A DNA stretch of 64,000 bases from contig JAIUNM010000014.1 of assembly GCA_020162035.1 (NCBI GenBank), forward strand, positions 1 through 64,000. The letters run 5' to 3'. Positions 1 through 8,759 of the stretch are shown here, in pieces (the first letter of the stretch is position 1; the number at the start of each line of letters is the position of its first letter). Origin of the DNA: Bacteroidota bacterium (GTDB taxonomy: Bacteria; Bacteroidota; Bacteroidia; B-17B0; Aurantibacillaceae). A program made the position numbers and the translations under genes. The notes beneath the pieces are model-generated. The model ran no database searches, was not told the DNA's origin, and saw only the letters and a list, made by a program, of their open reading frames with translations.

Positions 1-1220
1 TTTTAGTAAATGGTGCTTTAACGGTTACAAATACAGCAACATTTAAAAATATAATTAACGCCGACCAAGGTTTAAATTTTGGAAACAACATTGGTTTAAA
101 ATTTTTAGGGACAAACTCTAGCAACCAAAGTTTTTTGCAAATTGGTAAAATACCTAGCACTTCTTTAGCAATTCCTGCAAACCCTGTTTGTCCTTCGTCT
201 CAAACAAACCAGTATTGGTTACAAAATTATGGCGGCTATATTTCAAATGCAATTAATGGTAACGTAAATGCCAGTTTAAGTTTATTTACGGCCGATTGGA
301 ATGGAAGTGGATACATTGAAACATCGGGTACCGACCAAAACAACCAAACTATTAATGCATTATTTTTAAATTATTTTTGTGGTAGAGATATTGGTTTGTG
401 TTTAAATACAACTTTAGCCAATGGTGGCGGTAAAGTTAAAGTTGGTAATTTTTTAAGTGCTACTAAACATATTGAAATTGGAGACCCTACTTATGGTATA
501 AATGATAATGCAAATATAGCTTTAGAAATAAATGCTAATGCAGGAATTGGATCAAAAGTTAATTGCCTTAGCAACGGTAACTTGCCTGCATATATAACAA
601 GTAAAAACAACGCTATTACCAGTACTATTTTTGGTGATGGTCATTTTTGGCAAAACACAAGTTTAACTAATCAAAAAATGTTAAGAGTTTATGATGGCGC
701 AGCATCTACCAACTTGCAAGATAAGTTTGTAGTTATGGGCGATGGTAGAACAGAAATAAACACAGCAATAATACCAAACTCTACTAAAGTTTTTAATATA
801 TACAATGGCACTAACACTGGCGCATCGCAAAATAAATTTAGTGTTTTTGAAAATGGCAAAACTATTATTGGAGATGAATTTCCTACAAGTTCTAATTACA
901 TGTTAACGGTTAACGGTAAAATTGGTGCACGCGAAATTAAAGTAAGCATACAAAACCCATGGCCAGATTATGTTTTTAATAAAACGTATAATTTACAAAG
1001 TTTAGAAGGCGTAGAAAAATACATTAAACAAAACCAGCATTTACCAAACATACCAAGCGCTAAAGAACTTAATAAAGATGTATTGGGATTAGATTTAGCA
1101 AAAATGCAAGGCCTACAAATGGAGAAAATAGAAGAAATTTATTTGCACTTAATTGAGTTAAATAAACAAATTAAAGAGTTAAAAAAAGAAAATGAAGAAT
1201 TAAAGAAACAAATTAAATAA
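1..1220 (+). CDS. Fibre-like surface protein with C-terminal coiled coil, 5' end outside the window
   Basis: The frame is open from base 3 of the window, so the true start lies upstream; the TTG at 135 is only an internal codon. About 405 residues are visible. The body is rich in Asn, Gly and Thr with repeated short beta-strand patterns, as in fibre or adhesin stalks. The last 110 residues contain an 'HLPNIPSAKEL' stretch, then 'GLDLAKMQGLQMEKIEE' and a Lys/Glu coiled coil to the stop. This ending is common in Bacteroidota fibre-like proteins, where it sits in the place of an S74-type intramolecular chaperone or trimerisation tail. Surface location and trimerisation are inferences. No phage genes are nearby, so I do not call it a prophage tail fibre. 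The downstream FkbM gene starts 95 bases later on the same strand. Confidence 0.7.
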   Translation, partial: LVNGALTVTNTATFKNIINADQGLNFGNNIGLKFLGTNSSNQSFLQIGKIPSTSLAIPANPVCPSSQTNQYWLQNYGGYISNAINGNVNASLSLFTADWNGSGYIETSGTDQNNQTINALFLNYFCGRDIGLCLNTTLANGGGKVKVGNFLSATKHIEIGDPTYGINDNANIALEINANAGIGSKVNCLSNGNLPAYITSKNNAITSTIFGDGHFWQNTSLTNQKMLRVYDGAASTNLQDKFVVMGDGRTEINTAIIPNSTKVFNIYNGTNTGASQNKFSVFENGKTIIGDEFPTSSNYMLTVNGKIGAREIKVSIQNPWPDYVFNKTYNLQSLEGVEKYIKQNQHLPNIPSAKELNKDVLGLDLAKMQGLQMEKIEEIYLHLIELNKQIKELKKENEELKKQIK

Positions 1221-1315
1221 TTTTATTACTAATTAAGTATTGACACTTTAATTTAATAGAATATACTAAATCAAATATTGAAATTTCTGTTCATACATTT
1301 ATATAAATTTAGAAT

Positions 1316-2164
1316 ATGAAAAACATTTATAATTCCTTATTGGGTAATGAACAAACAGTACAACTAATAAGTTTTTTTCAAAAAATTGAAAATGGAGTTT
1401 ATAACAAAAATGAAACTTTAAGTGTAAAATTAACTAACTTAATACATCCAATTAAATTAAGATGCATTCGGGCAGACATGCAATCGTTTATAAATACGTT
1501 TATTGACCCGTATTTAGAGTTAAAGCCCTATTTCGAAAACATTAATTTTGTTATTGATGCCGGTGCAAATATTGGTTATACCGCTTGTTTGTATGCTAAT
1601 TGGTGGCCAAATGCCCAAATTATAAGTTTAGAAGCCGATAAAGAAAATTATGATTTAGCTGTTGAAAATTTAAAATATTACCCAAACGTACAAGTAAAAC
1701 ATGCAGCGCTTTGGAGTACTAATTCTAAATTAAAAATAGAAGCAGGGCAAGAAGATGGTTTTGTAGTTAAAGAAATTGATAATAACACTTTTTTAAATGA
1801 AAATATAACAATAGGAGTAGATATAGATACTATTTTAAAAGAAAATAATTGTAGTAAAATTGATTTTTTAAAAATGAATATTGAAGGAAGTGAAAAAGCA
1901 TTATTTACTAAGAATTATGAAAACTGGTTGCCAAACACAACCAATATGCTAATTGAATTACATGATGGCAAAGAAGCAGGCTGTGCTAAAACTGTTTTTA
2001 ATACTATAAATAAATACGATTTTGCAGTTGCCGAAACAGCAAACTATGGCATATTATTTTGTAAAGAAAAAATTTACCGTACATGGTACGCAAAATGGTA
2101 TAAAGAAACTATTTATATACCTAACATAAATAAAAACAGATTTCCTGAATTTTACCTTGATTAA
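1316..2164 (+). CDS. FkbM-family SAM-dependent methyltransferase
   Basis: This 282-residue protein has a class I methyltransferase core. Motif I is 'DAGANIGYTA' at residues 81-90, and an acidic residue at the end of strand 2 ('SLEAD', Glu106) should bind the SAM ribose. The later 'IDFLKMNIEGSE' block (about residues 182-193) is the hallmark of the FkbM family (PF05050). These enzymes O-methylate sugars or small metabolites, often on surface glycans; the substrate here cannot be read from sequence. It lies between a fibre-like protein and a lipoprotein, and its stop is followed 9 bases later by the lipoprotein start. Function at family level is secure; a role in modifying surface glycans is inference. 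Confidence 0.85.
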   Translation: MKNIYNSLLGNEQTVQLISFFQKIENGVYNKNETLSVKLTNLIHPIKLRCIRADMQSFINTFIDPYLELKPYFENINFVIDAGANIGYTACLYANWWPNAQIISLEADKENYDLAVENLKYYPNVQVKHAALWSTNSKLKIEAGQEDGFVVKEIDNNTFLNENITIGVDIDTILKENNCSKIDFLKMNIEGSEKALFTKNYENWLPNTTNMLIELHDGKEAGCAKTVFNTINKYDFAVAETANYGILFCKEKIYRTWYAKWYKETIYIPNINKNRFPEFYLD

Positions 2165-2173
2165 AGAACCCAA

Positions 2174-2692
2174 ATGAAAATGTATTTAAAAATATTAATT
2201 GTCACATTCATATTATTTTGTTTAACAACCTGCAAAAAATATGATGAAGGTGGTTTAGAATATAGAACTGTGACTAAATTACTTGGCGGAAATAAACCGG
2301 GTTGTAGCAAAGAATGGTATTTAAAAAAGTATATTGTTGATGGCATTGACAGTACAGGTTTAATACAAGGCTACTCGAATAATGAACCTATAATTTTTAA
2401 ATACCAAAAAAAAGATGTTGGAATTTTTATTGTTATTACAACAAGGTTATATGTATATAAAGGATGGATGTCATATAAAACATTTGATACTGGAGGGGTA
2501 AACAACAGCGTCATAGACTCTCTTCAATGTTCTAATCAAATCTGCCAAAGAAATATTTTTAAACCAGAATTAAACAGTAAAATAAGTAATATAACCTACG
2601 AATGGTTCATCAAAAAACTTACAAATAAAGAACTAATAGTTGAATCAAATTTTATTTCAAACCATAATTATAGAATTATATTAAAACATTAA
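2174..2692 (+). CDS. Small lipoprotein, function unknown
   Basis: The 172-residue product starts with a lipoprotein signal: a basic N-terminus, a hydrophobic core and the lipobox 'CLTTC' with Cys20. After the Cys come 'KKYDEGG' and 'WYLKKYIVDGID'. This arrangement resembles a broad Bacteroidota group of small lipoproteins with a lipocalin-like or single beta-barrel fold, but I cannot assign a named family with confidence. Cys41 and the CSNQIC pair near residue 118 could form disulfides. It ends 1 base before the start of the large T9SS cargo (stop at 2692, ATG at 2694), so the two are likely co-transcribed and perhaps translationally coupled. Confidence 0.6.
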   Translation: MKMYLKILIVTFILFCLTTCKKYDEGGLEYRTVTKLLGGNKPGCSKEWYLKKYIVDGIDSTGLIQGYSNNEPIIFKYQKKDVGIFIVITTRLYVYKGWMSYKTFDTGGVNNSVIDSLQCSNQICQRNIFKPELNSKISNITYEWFIKKLTNKELIVESNFISNHNYRIILKH

Positions 2693-2693
2693 A

Positions 2694-5171
2694 ATGAAAA
2701 AAGAAAATTTTATCCTATTGTTTTTCTTAATCTCATTATTAGTTCAGTCACAATCTTTAACTAATGTACAAGAGATTACACGTTCGCACCGTAGATATTG
2801 GTATTACAGAACCCGATTTATTAATGATTTTACTAAAATTGGCGATAAACAAGGCGATTGCATTGTTTTTGCACAACGAAATTTTGAATATTCAGAAAAT
2901 GGAGATACTCCTGTTAATTTCACAAAGTATCACTCAAAAGTAGGTCCCGATCAAATAGACATTATGAATCAATATTTAAGCGCATTAGCACTTGAATATA
3001 AAATACTCACACGAACAAACCAAAGTACAACAGAAACTATTAAAGAAATATTTTATATTATTAAAACTATTAATCGGTTGGATGATGAAGCTGACTACTT
3101 TTGGTCAGTACCATCTAATTATCAATTTACACATGATCATTTACCAAATTTTAATGGTTCTAATCTTAACGGATTTATGTTAAGAGAAGATATGCCAATT
3201 GATTATTTTGACACATCAACAATTAAAACTACAGCTTATGCTAATACACCTTATGCTGATGTTTGTAATGAAAATAATAGGCATTTTAATTATTCAGAAA
3301 CTGAATACAATTGGACTGGAGCCGATAATGAGGCTAGTTTTGCTGGCTTGCATAAAATCAATTATCTTTCAACCGATAATAAATTTAGTAATTATAAACA
3401 ATTTCCAAATCAAACAGGAAGACAAAAAATAGAGCAATTACCAATGGTACACGACAAATACTATAATAGTATGTTTGTAGCTTTTTTGTTTATTAGAAAA
3501 TATATACCTCCAGGTACTATATATACTGAAAACGGTGTTATTCAAAGCTTTCAAGATGGTGAAACAGATATTAATGAAGAGGTTAAAAAAATTGCAAATA
3601 GATGTCATCCTTTTTTACGTGGTAATATTTTTGGAGGAAGTGCAAGTGATTGGCAAATGAATTTCCCTGATGGTATTAGTTATTCTGCTAATGGCATTGG
3701 TTTAGGGCAACCCTTACCTTATTCGTACCCACTAACCAGAACAATATGCCACTTAAACAATAATTTCCCTTGGGTTAATTTTGGGTGTATTGCTTATTCT
3801 GATATAGTTGCTCAAAGTATGGGAAGTGTTTATTCTTCTTTAAGTTTGTCGCCTGTTTTAACAAACGATATAGCTGTATTTTTGGCAAATAATCATATAG
3901 GAAGTAATGAAAGTGCAAATCTTTTACCTATCTCGCTATTTATGTCATATAATTCCTCTTTGAATAATATCAAATGGGCAAATTTAATGCGAAAAGTACT
4001 TCACGAAAACGGTCAATTAAATGCATCTATACCAGAATTTGCTAACCCAATAAACAATGCTCCATGCAAAGGACCATGGAATTTTGGGCCAAGCGATCAA
4101 GCGCCAGATGGCTGGAGAGCATCAGACAGACTTGAACATACAGACAATATGACCTCTGGTGGACCTCCAGGAAATTACCCAGGAGTGGATTATATGCTAT
4201 TACATAATTTATTATATGAGTACTTATTTCAATTAAATGACAATAACAAACTACCAAATGCTTACATTTTTGCAGGCAATTTGGCTTCTACCAACTTAAT
4301 GGATAATTATGATGAACAAATTTGGCCATTTCAATATTCAACCACTTCAGGGGGTAATTTTAATAATCAACTAACCATAAATGCAACTTATGGTGTAGAT
4401 ACTACAGTTAATCAAACCTCTAATCCTCCTGGTCCTGGTACATTATGGACAATAAAGCAACCTGGTTATGCAAAAGTATTTCAACATTTAACTTCTCGTG
4501 CACAAATATATTCAGTTACATCACCTGCTGCGCCTACAAATACATTAAAAACTAAAGTAGAGTACAGAGCTGGTAAAGACATTACTTTATTACCTGAAGG
4601 AAATGGGCAACCGGGTTTTGAGGTAAAAGCAGGGGCAGATTTTCATGCTTTTGTAAAACGTTATGTTTGTACCGATGGCGATTATGGCAACGGAATGAGG
4701 CAAGGGCAAAGTAACAATGAGCAAGTGAATAATAATTACGAAACAGATGCAATGATGGATTTTATACCTTTACATTTTGTTGAATACCCAAAAGTAAGCA
4801 ATTATAGTTCAAGCGAAATTGATTACGAAGATTATTATAATTCTACAAAAGATGTTGAGCAAACTTTATTAAAAAATCAATTTTTAAAAGAAAATGGTAT
4901 GCAAACAACTAATAGCATTATAAATAGAACAGAAATTTCGCCAAACCCTAACAATGGGAGTTTTAAAGTAACGGTAAATACATTTGAAGACAATGAGTAT
5001 TTTAATGTTGAAGTTTTAGATATGAAAGGGCAAATCATTTTATTTTTCAAATTAAATGATAATGATTTATCAAAAGAAATTAATTTACAAAACTATGCTA
5101 AAGGCGTTTACCTTGTTAAAATATTTTCGAGTTTAGGCAATAATTATATAAAAAAAGTAGTTGTTGAATAA
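2694..5171 (+). CDS. Large secreted protein with T9SS type A sorting domain
   Basis: The 825-residue protein has an N-terminal signal peptide (MKKENFILLFFLISLLVQSQS). Its last 75 or so residues form a T9SS type A sorting domain: 'ISPNPNNGSFKVTV', then 'EVLDMKGQII', 'LQNYAKGVYLVKI' and the basic end 'KKVVVE'. It should therefore cross the outer membrane through the gliding/PorSS machinery and be anchored or released at the surface. The central 700 residues are aromatic and Asn-rich. An early segment 'RSHRRYWYYRTRFINDF' and a later 'DYMLLHNLLYEYLFQLN' stand out, but I recognise no catalytic motif. The preceding lipoprotein ends 1 base upstream. Export route is well supported; activity is unknown. 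Confidence 0.75.
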   Translation: MKKENFILLFFLISLLVQSQSLTNVQEITRSHRRYWYYRTRFINDFTKIGDKQGDCIVFAQRNFEYSENGDTPVNFTKYHSKVGPDQIDIMNQYLSALALEYKILTRTNQSTTETIKEIFYIIKTINRLDDEADYFWSVPSNYQFTHDHLPNFNGSNLNGFMLREDMPIDYFDTSTIKTTAYANTPYADVCNENNRHFNYSETEYNWTGADNEASFAGLHKINYLSTDNKFSNYKQFPNQTGRQKIEQLPMVHDKYYNSMFVAFLFIRKYIPPGTIYTENGVIQSFQDGETDINEEVKKIANRCHPFLRGNIFGGSASDWQMNFPDGISYSANGIGLGQPLPYSYPLTRTICHLNNNFPWVNFGCIAYSDIVAQSMGSVYSSLSLSPVLTNDIAVFLANNHIGSNESANLLPISLFMSYNSSLNNIKWANLMRKVLHENGQLNASIPEFANPINNAPCKGPWNFGPSDQAPDGWRASDRLEHTDNMTSGGPPGNYPGVDYMLLHNLLYEYLFQLNDNNKLPNAYIFAGNLASTNLMDNYDEQIWPFQYSTTSGGNFNNQLTINATYGVDTTVNQTSNPPGPGTLWTIKQPGYAKVFQHLTSRAQIYSVTSPAAPTNTLKTKVEYRAGKDITLLPEGNGQPGFEVKAGADFHAFVKRYVCTDGDYGNGMRQGQSNNEQVNNNYETDAMMDFIPLHFVEYPKVSNYSSSEIDYEDYYNSTKDVEQTLLKNQFLKENGMQTTNSIINRTEISPNPNNGSFKVTVNTFEDNEYFNVEVLDMKGQIILFFKLNDNDLSKEINLQNYAKGVYLVKIFSSLGNNYIKKVVVE

Positions 5172-5184
5172 AGTAATAGGAAAT

Positions 5185-8010
5185 TTAATTTTTTAATTTT
5201 TCTTTTAAATACTTAGCTGTATAACCCAATTTACTTTTAACTAAATCTTCTGGTGTACCTGCAAAAACAACATTACCTCCATTTTCTCCACCCTCTGGTC
5301 CCATATCAATAACCCAATCTGCACATTTAATTACATCTAAATTGTGTTCAATAACAACTATGCTATGCCCTTTGTTTAATAAAGCGTTAAATGAAATTAA
5401 TAATTTAGCCACATCATGAAAATGTAAGCCAGTGGTAGGCTCATCAAACACAAATAATGTTGGTTGTGTGTTATTTATATGAATTAAAAAACTGGCTAAT
5501 TTTATACGTTGTGCCTCGCCCCCACTTAGGGTACTGCTACTTTGCCCCAGTTGTACATAACCTAAACCTACGGCTTGTAATGCCATTAGTTTTTCTAATA
5601 TTTTTTTACATGTTTTGTTTTCTAAATCATTCGAAAAAAATAAAATAGCATCATCAACCGTCATGTTTAACACATCACTTATGTTTTTATTTTTAAACGT
5701 AACTTCCAATGTTTCAGTTTTAAATCGTTTGCCTTTACAAGTTTCGCAAACCAATTCAATATCGGCCATAAATTGCATTGCAATGGTAACTATACCTTCG
5801 CCTTCGCAAGTTTCGCATCGCCCACCTTCAACGTTATAACTAAAATATCCCGGTTTATAATTTCTATTTTTAGCAAGGTTTTGATCAGCAAATAAATTTC
5901 TTATTTCGTCAAATGCTTTTACATAAGTTGCAGGGTTGCTTCGTGTACTTTTACCAATAGGGTTTTGGTCTATATACTCCAGTGCTTTTATGTGTTTTAA
6001 ATTCCCTGTAATTAAATGATCACTTTTTAGATTACTATAGTAACCATCTAAATACCTTTGCAGCAAAGGAATTAATCCGTTTTTTATTAAGGTAGATTTT
6101 CCGCTTCCACTTACACCGGTTACACAGCACAAGCTATTTAAAGGAAATTTAACCGTAACATTTTTTAAATTATTTATTGCTAAATTATTTACTTGGATAA
6201 ATTCTCTAAATTTTCTTCTGTTTTTTGGAACCTCAATTTTTAATTGATCAGTTAAATACTTTGCTGTTAAACTTTTATTATTTTTAATTAAATCTTTGTT
6301 TGTGCCTTGAAAAATTAATTGTCCACCGTTAGAACCAGCCTCTGGGCCAATATCAATTATTTGATCGGCAACTTTCATTATATCCTCATCATGCTCAACA
6401 ATAATAACGGTATTGCCTTGTTGCTGCAATGCTCTTAAAACTGTAATTAATTTTTCGGTGTCTTTTGAATGTAGACCAATACTTGGTTCATCTAAAATAT
6501 ATAAGCTTCCAACTAAAGTACTTCCCAATTGCGTTGCTAAATTAATTCGTTGGCTTTCGCCACCACTTAATGTATTAGCCACTCTATTTAAAGTTAAATA
6601 TCCTAAACCAACATCGTATAAATAATTTAACCTATTTTTAATTTCAATTAATAATCGTTTTGCGATTTTTTGATCGTGTTCGTTTAACTTAATATTTTTA
6701 AAAAAGTTTATTAACTCTTCAATAGGCATTAATACAAGTTCGCTAAGGCAAAGGTTATTTATTTTTACATAGTTTGCATCTTTTCTTAACCGTGTTCCAT
6801 TACAATCATAACAATTGGTTTTACCACGGTAACGCGCAAGCATAACGCGATATTGTATTTTGTAACTTTCTTTTTCGAGCATTTTAAAAAAGGAATTTAT
6901 ACCTTCAAAAAACTCGTTACCAGTCCATAATAAATTAATTTCTTGTTTAGTTAATTTTGCAATTGGTTGGTGAATTGGGAAATTAAATTTATGAGCATTT
7001 TTTATGAGTTGATTTTTATAAGTACTCATAACTTCACCGCTCCAACAAACAATAGCGTTTTCGTAAACAGATAAACTTTTATTTGGGATAACTAAATCTT
7101 TATCAATACCTATAACACTCCCAAAACCTTCGCATGTTTTACAAGCACCAATAGGGTTATTAAATGCAAAAAAATTAAGATCAGGTTCTTCAAACTTTAT
7201 TCCATCTAGTTCAAATTTATTTGAAAATAAATGCTTTTTATATTTATTATTTTCATCAATCCAAATTTCACAACACTCATTTCCTTCTGCAAAAGCAGTT
7301 TGAATACTATCTGCAACCCTTGATGAAAAATCATCATCTGTTAAATTAACAGTTAAACGATCAACTAATAAAAATACTTCATCAGTTTTTTTGATGGAAT
7401 TGCTTTTTAAATCGCTTATTTTAATAATTTCATTATTACAAACAATTCTTGAAAAGCCTTGCTGCGAAAGTATTTCAACTTGTTTTGAAATTGATTTATT
7501 TTTATCATCAATTAATTTACATAAAACTAAAAGTTTTGATTCGTTATTTAATTTATTTACAAAATTAACAACATCAGTTACGGTATCTCTTTTAACTTCT
7601 TTATTAGAAACTGGACTGTAAGTTTTACCAACTCTAGCAAACAAAAGTTTAAGGTAATCGTAAATTTCGGTTACTGTACCAACTGTGCTTCGGGGATTAC
7701 GAGAAATAACTTTTTGTTCTATTGCAATTGCAGGACTAATTCCTTTAATATAATCAACCTGTGGTTTTTCTAATCTTCCTAAAAATTGTCGAGCGTAAGC
7801 ACTTAAACTTTCCACATATCTTCTTTGCCCTTCTGCATACAACGTATCAAAAGCCAAACTAGATTTTCCTGAACCAGATAAACCCGTAATTACAATTAAT
7901 TTATTACGAGGAATGGCAACATCAATATTTTTTAAATTGTGTTGTTTTGCCCCTTTTATAATTATAAATTGTTTAGGGCTTAGTTTAGAAATATCAATAG
8001 AGGAACTCAT
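5185..8010 (-). CDS. uvrA: Excinuclease ABC subunit UvrA
   Basis: UvrA is the damage-sensing ATPase of nucleotide excision repair; it loads UvrB at lesions. The 941-residue protein has both ABC modules: Walker A 'GLSGSGKSS' near residues 43-51 with the signature 'LSGGESQRINLA', and 'GVSGSGKST' near residue 640 with 'LSGGEAQRIKLA'. Cys pairs of the zinc modules are visible (CKTC...; CETCEGEG...CETCKGKRF). The length is normal for the family. I chose the ATG at 8010 rather than the TTG at 8022 because ATG is canonical and the protein then begins MSSSIDISK just before the conserved domain. recR lies 13 bases upstream on the same strand, giving a probable recR-uvrA repair operon. It converges with the T9SS gene that ends at 5171. 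Confidence 0.97.
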   Translation of the reverse strand: MSSSIDISKLSPKQFIIIKGAKQHNLKNIDVAIPRNKLIVITGLSGSGKSSLAFDTLYAEGQRRYVESLSAYARQFLGRLEKPQVDYIKGISPAIAIEQKVISRNPRSTVGTVTEIYDYLKLLFARVGKTYSPVSNKEVKRDTVTDVVNFVNKLNNESKLLVLCKLIDDKNKSISKQVEILSQQGFSRIVCNNEIIKISDLKSNSIKKTDEVFLLVDRLTVNLTDDDFSSRVADSIQTAFAEGNECCEIWIDENNKYKKHLFSNKFELDGIKFEEPDLNFFAFNNPIGACKTCEGFGSVIGIDKDLVIPNKSLSVYENAIVCWSGEVMSTYKNQLIKNAHKFNFPIHQPIAKLTKQEINLLWTGNEFFEGINSFFKMLEKESYKIQYRVMLARYRGKTNCYDCNGTRLRKDANYVKINNLCLSELVLMPIEELINFFKNIKLNEHDQKIAKRLLIEIKNRLNYLYDVGLGYLTLNRVANTLSGGESQRINLATQLGSTLVGSLYILDEPSIGLHSKDTEKLITVLRALQQQGNTVIIVEHDEDIMKVADQIIDIGPEAGSNGGQLIFQGTNKDLIKNNKSLTAKYLTDQLKIEVPKNRRKFREFIQVNNLAINNLKNVTVKFPLNSLCCVTGVSGSGKSTLIKNGLIPLLQRYLDGYYSNLKSDHLITGNLKHIKALEYIDQNPIGKSTRSNPATYVKAFDEIRNLFADQNLAKNRNYKPGYFSYNVEGGRCETCEGEGIVTIAMQFMADIELVCETCKGKRFKTETLEVTFKNKNISDVLNMTVDDAILFFSNDLENKTCKKILEKLMALQAVGLGYVQLGQSSSTLSGGEAQRIKLASFLIHINNTQPTLFVFDEPTTGLHFHDVAKLLISFNALLNKGHSIVVIEHNLDVIKCADWVIDMGPEGGENGGNVVFAGTPEDLVKSKLGYTAKYLKEKLKN

Positions 8011-8023
8011 TAAATAATCCAAT

Positions 8024-8641
8024 TTACTTTTTTAACAAACTATCAAAAGGCACGCGGTTTGTAATAGACCTACCAAGAGTAACTTCATCGGTATATTCTA
8101 ACTCATCGCCAACAGCAATGCCTCGTGCAATTACACTTAAATTTACATTAAAAGGTGCCAGTTTTTTAAAAATAAAAAAAGATGTTGTTTCACCTTCCAT
8201 TGTAGTATTTAAGGCTAAAATAATTTCTTTAACTTGGTTATTTGAAACTCGAGTTAAAAGATTTTCGATATTTAATTGGTTTGGGCCAATACCTTCCATA
8301 GGCGAGATTAATCCACCTAAAACATGGTACAAACCTCTGTATAAACCTGTATTTTCAATTGCTAAAACATCTCTATAATCTTGTACTATACAAATAATAC
8401 TTTTATCACGGGTATCATTACTACAAATATTGCAAATAAGTAATTCGGTAATATTATTGCAATTATTACAAAATTTTAATTCGGTTTTAAGTTGTGTTAA
8501 AGCCGAACTTAGTTGGTAAACAGAAGACGCATCGCTTTTAACTAGGTGAATAACATAGCGCAAAGCTGTTTTTTTTCCAACTCCAGGCAATTTACTTACA
8601 GCTTCTACTGCTTGTTCAATTATTTTATTACTTAATTCCAA
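8024..8641 (-). CDS. recR: Recombination mediator RecR
   Basis: RecR works with RecO and RecF to load RecA on gapped DNA. The 205-residue protein has the N-terminal helix-hairpin-helix ('KLPGVGKKTALRYV', residues 18-31), a four-Cys zinc site (CNNC...CNIC, about residues 58-73) and a Toprim domain with 'IVQDYRDVLAIE' and 'ALNTTMEGETT'. The usual length is about 200 residues. It is transcribed divergently from the symporter at 8760 and is followed 13 bases later by uvrA. On the minus strand a weak TAACTTTA -7-like sequence precedes the start, with no convincing -33 element. Confidence 0.96.
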   Translation of the reverse strand: MELSNKIIEQAVEAVSKLPGVGKKTALRYVIHLVKSDASSVYQLSSALTQLKTELKFCNNCNNITELLICNICSNDTRDKSIICIVQDYRDVLAIENTGLYRGLYHVLGGLISPMEGIGPNQLNIENLLTRVSNNQVKEIILALNTTMEGETTSFFIFKKLAPFNVNLSVIARGIAVGDELEYTDEVTLGRSITNRVPFDSLLKK

Positions 8642-8759
8642 AACACTAAAGTTAATTGAATAAAATAAAAGATTAAGGCAAACTTATTCACTAATAAACT
8701 GTTTAGAACTATTTAATTTTAACAATAAAATTAATGCTAATAACTAAATATTTGTATTA

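Noticed and set aside
1..1220. Prophage tail fibre
   Set aside because: No other phage structural, packaging or lysis genes are present; the coiled-coil end is common in chromosomal Bacteroidota surface proteins.
8713..8734. Inverted repeat TTAATTTTA/TAAAATTAA between recR and the symporter
   Set aside because: It is composed only of A and T apart from its loop, and such repeats are expected by chance at this base composition.
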